A DNA stretch of 64,000 bases, taken from the NCBI RefSeq assembly GCF_021018805.1, contig NC_086258.1, positions 21,838,692 to 21,902,691 of the forward strand, written 5' to 3'. Positions 57,190 to 64,000 of this stretch are shown here, in pieces (the stretch's first letter is position 1; each line of letters opens with the position of its first letter). The notes under the pieces were generated by a model. The model saw nothing but the letters and a program-made list of their open reading frames with translations, did no database searches and was not told where the DNA came from. A program made the translations under genes and the position numbers. The stretch is from Prinia subflava (taxonomy: Eukaryota > Chordata > Aves > Passeriformes > Cisticolidae).

Positions 57190-60100
57190 CTGCAGAGCGA
57201 GCGCAGGGTCGGGCCCGGCTCCCCCCGGCCACCCCTCGCTCTCCGTCCCTTGTCCCGCCCCGGCCCCGCTGCCGGCGCTGGAGGGGCTCGGGCTGTTCTG
57301 GGGGTTCCTGACCCACTGCGGCTCCTCTGCCCAAGCCCGGGGCACAAAGATCCCAGCGCGGCCCGAGCCCGGCCCTTCCTCGGGCTGAGCCCGCCCCGGG
57401 CTCCTCCGGCCCCGCACGGAGGGAGGGAAGCGCTGCCAAGGGGCGCCGCAGCCCCGGGGTGCGAACCTCACCGGGGTTTGGGCCGTGGGCTCCCGTGGGG
57501 CTCTCGGGAGGAGCTCCCGGGGCTGGAGGAAGGGGAGCTGCCCTCACCTCCCGGGCTTTAACCCAACACCCCCAGCCGGGAGCTCTTGGGACAAAACTCG
57601 GGCTTTGACCCGGAGCGGGGCCTTTCCCAGCGAGGCAGCGGCGGGCGGGGGGTGCCACCCTGGGGCGTCACCGATAGCGGCCCCCCTCATTGATAACGAT
57701 CCCTTCTTATCAATAACCGTCCCCCCTTATCGATAGTGATCCCTTCTTATCGATAACCGTCCCCCCTTATCGATAGTGATCCCTCCTTATCGATAACCGT
57801 CCCCCTTATCGATAGTGATCCCTCCTTATCGATAACCGTCCCCCTTATCGATAGTGATCCCTTCTTATCGATAACCGTCCCCCTTATCGATAGTGATCCC
57901 TCCTTATTGATAACCGTCCCCCTTATCGATAGTGATCCCTCCTTATCGATAGCCGTCCCTCCTTATTGATAACAGACCCCCCCCTTACCGATCACGATCC
58001 CCCCTTATCAATAACCATTCCTTCTTACCGATAACGATTCCCTCCTTACCAATTATCGATCTCCCCTTACCGATCACGATCCCCCGTTACCGATATCGAT
58101 CCCCCCTTACCGATCACGATCCCGTCCCGGGAGCCGGACATGAACATGGAGGCAGTTTTGGAGGGCAGCAGGAAGTGCCTGACGGCCAGGAACGGGGACA
58201 GGCGGCCTCTCCTCTGCGGCGAGGGCACGGCCAGGTGGTTGGGGCTGGGGCTGCGGCTGTCCCGGGACGAGCCCAGCGCGGACTCGGGAGCGGGGGAAGG
58301 CGAGCGCTGCCGGGAGCGCGGCACGGCCTTGGCCAGCTCCGGCTTCTTGATGAACACCCACTCGTACCTCTCTGCCTCGGGGCGCACCTGGGCAGCGGGA
58401 CACACCTGGTGAGCCCCGGCCCGGGGCACCTCGGCACCGCGGGGGGAAGGTGCTGCTGCTGCTGGGGGCTGGGCCGAGAGCTGCGTCCAGGCCTGGAGCT
58501 GGGGCAGGGAAGGGACAGGGTGTCTCGGCAGGACAGGGATGGGACAGAGCCGGACATAAACCGTGACTTACGGTGAACACAAAGCACTCCCCTGTCCCAA
58601 AAAAGCCCGATGTGGCTCCGCTCTTCTTCCTTTCGCTCCAGTCGGAGGAGAGAAACGCCCCACACACCTTGGGAGAGAGCACAGGAGCCGTCAGGGGATG
58701 GGCCGGGAGCAGAGCCAGCCCCGGGAGCACCGGGCATCGCCCTGGGCTCAGCAGGGCTGAGGCTCTGCCCCATCTCCTGGGGCATCAGAGCCCCAGATCC
58801 TGCAGTGCAGCTCCCTCCTGTGCACTGCCCACCCCTGGTGCCCTGCCCTGAGCAATCCCAGAGCCAAATCCTGCTGTGCCAGCTCCCTCCTGCACTGTAT
58901 TTGCAATGGAAGTCTCACTGGTGGCCCCTCTCCCCCTCACCCACTCCCCTCCTGTTTCCCCCAGCACCCCTGGCTGAGGTGTGTCCTGGTGGCCAGAGGT
59001 GCAGTTTGTTCTGTCCTGGGAGCTGGGACAGACCCGGGGCGGGCAGGACAGGGACCACACGGCCCGTGGGTGCTCCAAGAAATGCCTGTGGGGTCACCCA
59101 ACCTGTCCCCTTCCCCAGCCGTGCCTGGGAAACGCTCACCTCGCCCTCGGTGGTTTTGATCAGCAGCACTGTGGGTTCGTAGCCTTCACAGCACGTGTAG
59201 AACCTGCAGAGATGGACAAGGGGTGGGGTCGGGGAGCTCTGGGCGGGCTGTGCTGGCTGTCCCTGGCCTCTCACAGCGTGCCTGGCACAGTGTGGCACAC
59301 GGGGACATCCCTGCCTGGCACATCCACGGGTCTCCGTGTGCCCAGGCAGTGCCCAGGTGTTTGTGGCCATCTGGCCCAGCCCCTGCCCTTCCCCCTAAGC
59401 CACACTCAGGACCCTGAGTCGAGCCCAGCAGGGTCCCCAGCAGCCCCAGAGGTGCCCCAGGGCACTTGTGTTCTTCCTTTCCCCAACACCAAGCCCTGCC
59501 CGGGTTTCTCCCCACTCGCCCGGCCCCACTGGGCAGCTGAGGCTTCACCTCTGCAGGCTGCAGCCGTCCTCGGAGGTGGAGAAGAGCAGCAGGGGGGGAA
59601 GAGCGAGAAGCGCTCGGGGATCCAGGACCAGATGAGGCGCATCTCCTGCGCCGTGACAGTGCTAGAGCTGAAGTTCTGCATGTCCACAGCCAGGTGGAAG
59701 GACGGCCTGCGAGGGGAGGGACATCAGGCCGGGCTGTGGGGCCCCTCTGCTTTTGGGGACACAGCCCCCTGCAGCAGCTTCTGTCCTGCTCTTTGCACCG
59801 TGAGCTCTCTGCCAACATCCCCAGCTCTGGCTGTGCTGTGTCCCCTGGCAGGGACCCCCAGCTCTGGCTGTGCCATGTCCCCTGCCAGAGTCCCAGCTCT
59901 GGCTGTGCGGTGTCCCCTGGCAGGGTCCCCCAGCTCTGGCTGTGCCGTGTCCCCTGACAGGGTCCCCAGGGGCTGGGAGGGCCCAGCACAGCCACAGCTG
60001 CAGGAGGTGCCTGCAGCTCCCCCTGGGTGCTCTCCACAGGAGCTCACATTTTGCCTGCTCAGCTCCCAGAGCTGGGGAACGCCGAGCTTTCCTCACCTTC

Positions 60101-62218
60101 TCTGCACCACGGTGATGCCCCTCTCCACCAAGGCCTTCCTGTTGGCCATCTGCAGAAGCCAGATTTCCTTGCGGGAGAAGAGCCGGATGCCAAAGGCTCT
60201 CTCCAGGAGTTTGTCCACAGTCACGTGCTCGGCGATGTTCCCCACGAAAGCCCGCAGCTCTGCCTTGATGTCGGCGCCCTGCAGCCCGGCCGGGGCCACC
60301 GAGAGCCTGAACTGCTTGAGCAGGGCCAGGGCGATGCGGTACAGCACCTTCTGGCCCTCCAGCAGGAACACGTCCAGCACGCGCACGGCGTAGGCGAAGG
60401 GCAGCCCGGGGAAGAGCCACCACAGCCACTCCGAGTAGACCTCGAGGACGTTGGCGGCGCCGGCGATCAGCCTGTGAGCCGCCGGGCAGTGCTTGTTGGC
60501 CAGGTCCCCAAAGGTCATGCAGGAGGCCTGGTGGGCCAGGAAGGACTGGTCGATGTAGCCGGCGTGGGGAGCGTTGCTGGCCAGGAGGCGCGAGACGCTC
60601 TCAAAGCACTGGGCCTCGTCCTGGCTGTAGTGCAGCAGCAGCGCGGCCAGGGCCGGCAGCAGGGGGCTGTGGGTGATGTCGGGGAACAGGGCGCCCACAC
60701 AGATGAGGATCTTCTTCAGGGCCGCGACCCCATGCGGGTTGAGGCAGTAGGTGGGCACCGGGCAGCCCTCCAGGAACTCGGGTAGGGGGTGGGAGCTCTC
60801 GCCGGGCTTCCCAAAGAGCCGGGCGGCCACGTCCCTGTACACCGGCGCGTCGGGGGTGACGAGGCGGCAGGAGACCTGCTGGATGAGCCGGGGGTAGAGC
60901 CGGGCCCGGCCCGCGTGGCTCCCGGCCCAGCAGCCTTCCCTGGCCAGCCTCTTCAGCTCCTTCGGGGGCCTGCCCAGCACGTCCCGCGGGATCTGCGCCG
61001 GCTGCTGCGGCTCCGGCATCTTGTCCCAGTCCACGAACTGCCCACAGCCCAGGCAGGAGGAGGTGTCGATGTCCCACGTGTCAGCCTCGGACGTGACCAC
61101 GATGGTCACTGGGGACGAGCCGAGCACCTCTGTAGGACAAAGAGCTTTTACTGAGCACCTTTCACCGCCCCACCGACAGCGTTCCACCCTGCCTGGGGGC
61201 GCTGAACTCTCACAGCCACGTCCTGGATCTCTTTGTTTCCCCCTGCAAAGGGAAGGGTTCCAGCCTTTGCCCTCTCCCGCTCCCATCGGCTCAGGGCCCT
61301 GGGGCCGGGTCCCAGCTGGGTGTCAGGGTTTCTTCTCACAACGTGAGGGGCTTTTCACCCCTCCAAAAGCTCCCAGCCCCGAGGCAGGGCTCGGGCAGCC
61401 GCCAGCCCGGCGCTGGGAAGAGTAGAGTCTGAGCTCCTCCTAGAGAGACGGCAGCGGCATTTCCCCGGAGCTGCGGGAGAGCTCGGTCCGAGCCCTGCGC
61501 GGGGCCCGGGTGAGCTCTGCTGGGCACTCATTAGCGGGCAGGGATAAAGGCAATTAGCGCACTCGTTAACTCTCGGATGTTTTCATCGTGGCTGTGCTCA
61601 GCTGCTGGGGGCCAAGGATGGATGCGCACTGAGCCAAGGGGACACGGGGGCACAGCACGTGGTGGCACAACGGGAGGGTCCTGACGCCCGGGCTGGGCCC
61701 GGCTCTGGCTCTCGGGCTCAGTTTGGCGCTGGCCCAAGGTCAGCAGCAGCAGCGGCTCGGGCTCGGCTGGTTCAGGGCAGGAGGTGCTGGATCCGGCGGG
61801 TCAGCCCGATTCCCTGTCCTGGACACAGCCCGACCTCGGCACAGTCACGGGGGCTTCTGGCCACAGAAACCAGGCCGAGACAACACCGGGGGTGAATCAG
61901 GGGCTGTTTGCACCCCAAATTCACCTCGTCCTGTCCCCAGGGTGCTGCCCTGCCCGGTACCGAGGAGCATCAGCCCGAGCCCACCCGACCGCCGGTGCCC
62001 CGGCCCCGGTGCTGAACGAAGGCTCCAGCTCTGCCCGCCCGGGGCCAGCCGAGGGAGTCGGGGCAGGAATTTGGGTCTGCCCCAGCTCCTCTGCTCCGCC
62101 GGCCGCGTCCCGGCGCGGGCGGGGCCCGCTCGGCGCACTCACCTCGCCCGGTGCCCGAGTCCTCGCCCGCGGCCGCGGCCCCGGGGGAGCGGGGCAGGCT
62201 GAGCCCCACCTGCAGCAT
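57044..62218 (-). CDS. TBC1D24-like: TBC1D24-like TBC-TLDc protein, whole coding span (seven exons; one frameshift)
   Basis: The product is related to TBC1D24, a membrane-associated protein with a Rab-GAP-type TBC domain followed by a TLDc domain, linked in vertebrates to synaptic vesicle traffic and oxidative-stress resistance. The coding segments, in order, are 62,143-62,218, 60,097-61,129, 59,549-59,706, 59,140-59,203, 58,572-58,667, 58,111-58,387 and 57,044-57,189. Phases join as 1, 2, 2, 0, 0, 1. The total is 1,850 nt, one base short of a whole frame; with the missing base it would be 616 residues, against about 559 for human TBC1D24. The TBC domain covers about residues 96-311 and TLDc about 390-612. 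The last residues, [10 protein letters not shown] then EVWGF, are the TLDc signature. Divergence from TBC1D24 throughout and the location beside MYH10 suggest a paralog rather than the ortholog. Confidence 0.85.
57190..57672 (-). other. TBC1D24-like intron 6, unique part
   Basis: GC-rich, CpG-rich sequence between the last exon and the minisatellite. Open frames on both strands reflect base composition; no extra exon was recognised. Confidence 0.6.
57673..58110. repeat. Minisatellite of about 40 bp in intron 6 (TTATCGATA / TTACCGATCACGAT)
   Basis: About ten copies of a unit made of two 20-bp halves, such as CCTTATCGATAGTGATCCC and CCTTATCGATAACCGTCCC. The copies nearest exon 6 read CCCTTACCGATCACGATCCC, the same as the exon-6 end plus its donor. 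The array occupies nearly half of the 921-bp intron and abuts the exon directly. Confidence 0.95.
58111..58387 (-). CDS. TBC1D24-like: TBC1D24-like exon 6 (TLDc with Ser-Pro-rich insert)
   Basis: The exon encodes [20 protein letters not shown], then a Ser/Pro/Arg-rich segment of about 40 residues (about 497-537, with SPSP and PSPQRRG), then [20 protein letters not shown] and ends RDGIVIG. The flanks align with TBC1D24; the insert is more Ser-Arg-Pro-rich than in human and has several SP sites that proline-directed kinases could use. Acceptor CTGCCCAG, donor ATCG|GTAAGG, phase 1. The exon runs straight into the minisatellite of intron 6. Confidence 0.9.
58572..58667 (-). CDS. TBC1D24-like: TBC1D24-like exon 5 (TLDc core)
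   Basis: A 96-nt exon of 32 codons starting [15 protein letters not shown] and ending [22 protein letters not shown] is the most conserved stretch of the TLDc fold. Acceptor CCCAAG, donor ACC|GTAAGT, phase 0 at both ends. Confidence 0.93.
58668..59139 (-). other. TBC1D24-like intron 4
   Basis: An intron of 472 bp with AG and GT limits in phase 0. Nothing further was recognised in it. Confidence 0.7.
59140..59203 (-). CDS. TBC1D24-like: TBC1D24-like exon 4 (TLDc)
   Basis: A 64-nt exon encoding [21 protein letters not shown] in the expected frame. It corresponds to RFYFQCEGHEPTLLLIKTT in TBC1D24. The acceptor is TCTGCAG and the donor GAG|GTGAGC, ending in phase 0. In the frame produced by the exon-3 lesion the same exon contains a stop. 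Confidence 0.9.
59204..59548 (-). other. TBC1D24-like intron 3
   Basis: An intron of 345 bp with GTGAAG donor and TCTGCAG acceptor. Nothing further was recognised in it. Confidence 0.7.
59549..59706 (-). CDS. TBC1D24-like: TBC1D24-like exon 3 (start of TLDc; contains a frameshift)
   Basis: The exon reads [17 protein letters not shown], then [17 protein letters not shown], matching the TBC1D24 linker and start of TLDc. After FPP the frame is lost at a run of seven C (minus strand; plus-strand G at 59,592-59,598). The downstream text only makes sense one base over, where it reads [14 protein letters not shown] as expected. As assembled, translation runs into a TGA in exon 4 at 59,160-59,162. 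The acceptor CTCGCAG and donor CAGAG|GTGAAG are sound. The 18-base neuronal microexon that I recall in TBC1D24 just before this point was not found. Confidence 0.85.
59707..60096 (-). other. TBC1D24-like intron 2
   Basis: An intron of 390 bp, 150 of them a minisatellite (59,817-59,968). In TBC1D24 genes I recall an 18-base microexon at this place; I could not find a convincing one here. Confidence 0.65.
59817..59968. repeat. Minisatellite, about 36-bp unit, four copies
   Basis: CAGCTCTGGCTGTGC followed by TGTCCCCTG recurs four times with small length changes. Confidence 0.9.
60097..61129 (-). CDS. TBC1D24-like: TBC1D24-like exon 2 (TBC domain)
   Basis: A single 1,033-nt exon carries the entire TBC domain, as in TBC1D24 genes. 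Recognisable parts are [10 protein letters not shown] near residues 54-63, [12 protein letters not shown] at 82-93, [57 protein letters not shown], and the closing [20 protein letters not shown]. The Lys and Arg in ELKRLAR (85 and 89) match two residues of the cationic lipid-binding pocket described for human TBC1D24. The usual arginine finger of active Rab-GAPs is not evident, as in TBC1D24. The acceptor is CCTACAG and the donor AGAAG|GTGAGG. The frame is fully open. Confidence 0.92.
61130..62142 (-). other. TBC1D24-like intron 1
   Basis: A GC-rich first intron of about 1.0 kb. The stretch at 61,530-61,580 with ATTAGCG and GTTAACTC is AT-richer and may be regulatory. No coding exon was seen. 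Confidence 0.65.
62143..62218 (-). CDS. TBC1D24-like: TBC1D24-like exon 1 (residues 1-25)
   Basis: It begins [13 protein letters not shown] and ends GTGR plus one base. The donor is CGAG|GTGAGT, and the leftover G joins AG of exon 2 to make Glu, so the phase fits. The stretch is Ala/Gly/Pro-rich and has no counterpart in human TBC1D24. An in-frame ATG further up at 62,440 exists, but a TATA-like TTAAAA at 62,273-62,278 would place transcription start below it, so I prefer 62,218. Confidence 0.6.
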
Positions 62219-62330
62219 GTCCCAGCTCGGCCACCCCTGCCGGCTCCCCTCTGGCCCGGCACCCACCCGCGCTTTTAAGGGGAGGGCGAGCCCGCGGCCC
62301 TGGGGTTTATTTGGGGTAAACACAGCGAGG
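62219..62330 (-). promoter_or_regulatory. TBC1D24-like: Candidate promoter of the TBC1D24-like gene
   Basis: On the minus strand a TATA-like TTAAAA lies at 62,273-62,278, about 55 bases before the ATG. Upstream is a forkhead-type TGTTTAC (about 62,314-62,320) followed by AAATAAACC. The flanks are CpG-rich. Initiation near 62,245 would leave a very short 5' UTR; a longer transcript starting higher is also possible. Confidence 0.4.
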
Positions 62331-64000
62331 GGTGGAGCAGCTCCGCGCCCGCATCGCCCCTTCCTGCCCCAATTCCGCGCCCGGCCCGGCTGGGGGGCTG
62401 TAAACACCCCGTGGGCCGAGATACCATCGAACGGCAACACGAGCAGTAAATGAAGCCTTTATTTCCCCCAGGATAACCTTGGTGTTCCCGCTCTGGGGCT
62501 CGCTCCCCTCGCAGCGCCCGCGGCAGGAGGTGCTGGGGGCTGAGGCGGGCGGGGCTCGGGCCATGGCCCGTCCTTGAGCGGGAAAGCCCGGCCCAGGTAG
62601 CGGGGCTGCCGCCGCTTCCCGCTGCGGGGGCCCGGGGACAGGAGCGGGGAGCAGCGGGGCCGCAACCGGGGCCAGGGGGACACCGGGCCCGCGGCGAGAA
62701 GCGAGCCCCGGCTGCCCCCGCTGCCGGCGGAGCTCCGGCTGCGGCTGCTGCGGGCACGGCCCGGGGCCCCGGCGTTCCCACTGCCCCCGGGAATGGCTGG
62801 CACCGATCGATTTGAGCCTCAGAGCGCTGCAGAGCCGCAGACCGAGCGGTCACTCACGGACAGAAGGGCTGAGCTGGAGAAAAGCGGCCTCCAGCAGCCG
62901 GGAGAGGCTCCCAGGACATCGCCCCGGGCCGACAGTGCTGCCGCAGAGCTCCCGGCTCAGGCCGCACTTAGCGGGCACTTTTATTGGCATCCTAACATTT
63001 TAAAGGATGTTTATTTGCCTTTCAAATCGGATTGTTTCTGTTGCAGCTGCAGGTTGTTCCTGCCTGCACGTCCGGCTGCACCTGCAGCACCTCCCTGAGC
63101 ATCCGCTGGCACCGCGGCCCTACGGCACCTCCCGAGCGAGGCTCCCTGCTGGAGGACCCTCTCCTCCTCCTCCTCCTCGCCTGCTCCGTGCTAGGCCGAA
63201 TTCCTGGGGAGCAGCTCGGCTGTCCCGTCACCCCCACCCCCCGCCTCTGCTTCTGACGAGCGGGGAGCCCCCGGGAGTGGGGGCGAGGGTCAGCAAAGAC
63301 CCTCGGGCTGTGCCGGGTGGGAGGGGGCGAGGGGGTCTCCCAGGGGGAGTTATCCTTGTGCTTATCTCCTTATCCTTATCTTCTTCTCCGCCCCGGAGCC
63401 TGTCCAGGAGCCTGGCGGGCGGCTCTGCTCCACAGGCTGCTCCCGAAGGGGCAGGGCCGGCCCCAGCCCCGCTCCTGGCCCGGGGGTCCCCGCACCACGC
63501 CCCGCTCTGCTCCCGCTCCAGGGGCCGCTCGTTCTCTCCGCAGCTCCAGCCCAGCTCCGGCAGCAGCGGCTCCCGCTGCCTTTCCCCGGCCCTCGCCGCC
63601 CGCCTTATCCTCATTTGCCTTTTCCAGGACAGCGGCCGCCTCTTCTGCCAGCCCGGCGCAGCTCCGGAACCTCCGGCAGCGCTCCGGAGATGGAAGCAAT
63701 TAGGGACAGGGCGAAAGGAAATGTCGCTTCATGCGTTTTTAATGGCGAAATATGAAATATGTAAAGGCCGTGGGGCTCCGGCTGAGCAGCGCAGCCGAAG
63801 GCCATGAATGTTTGATGGCCACGGCTGCGGGAGCATCTCCGGGTGTGCAGAGAGCCGGGCCAGGGGCCGGAGCCCACCCCGGGGGGCTGCCGGGGCCAGC
63901 GGGGGGCTCAGAGACCCTGGGAGCACAGGAGCGGGACGTGTTCCCGCTGCCCAGCCCAGCGGGTTCCCAGGCCTGCCCGGGACAGCAGCCGGGAACTGTG
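62331..64000. other. CpG-rich upstream region, no gene recognised
   Basis: GC-rich sequence with open frames on both strands but no recognisable protein. It may belong to the promoter of the TBC1D24-like gene or to a further gene beyond the right edge. An AT-rich patch with GAAATATGAAATATG at about 63,745-63,760 could be a conserved element. Confidence 0.45.
63350..63381 (-). promoter_or_regulatory. Cluster of GATA-core motifs
   Basis: TTATC cores (GATAA on the minus strand) lie at 63,350, 63,362, 63,370 and 63,376. Two of them (63,362 and 63,376) match the full AGATAA consensus. A fifth core lies near 63,605. Confidence 0.4.

Noticed and set aside
58981..60393. 470-codon plus-strand frame across the TBC1D24-like exons
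   Set aside because: Antisense shadow of the real exons and of the intron minisatellite, with no domain of its own.
62219..62440. Upstream in-frame ATG at 62,440 as the start of the TBC1D24-like protein
   Set aside because: It would lie upstream of the TATA-like element and add 74 residues with no counterpart in the family; kept only as an alternative start.

Overview
This window looks like a piece of a bird nuclear genome. Two vertebrate genes with intron/exon structure are recognisable, both read on the minus strand. CR1 LINE tails typical of birds are scattered through the non-coding DNA, and a few stretches resemble songbird retroviral LTRs. A passerine is my best guess, as an inference only. 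No bacterial, plasmid or viral gene layout is present.

Layout from left to right. (1) 1 to about 21.1 kb is the 5' part of MYH10, non-muscle myosin heavy chain IIB. It comprises a CpG-island promoter and a predicted non-coding first exon near 20.94-21.06 kb, the ATG exon at 18,120-18,497 and the second coding exon at 6,530-6,686. The introns are large, and the rest of the gene lies beyond the left edge. (2) About 21.3-55.6 kb is a 34 kb gene-poor interval. I recognise no protein-coding exon in it. It holds CR1 fragments, LTR-like repeats, many GC-rich minisatellites, a 265-bp pentanucleotide run, a pair of near-identical inverted repeats of about 225 bp, and a few AT-rich islands that look like regulatory DNA. 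(3) About 55.6-62.3 kb is a seven-exon gene for a TBC-TLDc protein. It is clearly related to TBC1D24 but is probably a separate paralog. All exon phases fit, but one base is missing from a C-run in exon 3, so the assembled sequence is frameshifted. (4) 62.3-64 kb is GC-rich upstream DNA with promoter-like features and a GATA-motif cluster.

The two genes do not form an operon or a known joint pathway. MYH10 builds actomyosin filaments, and TBC1D24 family proteins act at membranes in vesicle traffic and oxidative-stress resistance. The main points to check are the frameshift in the TBC-TLDc gene, a minisatellite in its last intron that carries extra copies of the exon-6 splice donor, the long inverted repeat at 31.7-32.8 kb, and the possibility that this gene is an old TBC1D24 duplicate retained next to MYH10 in birds.
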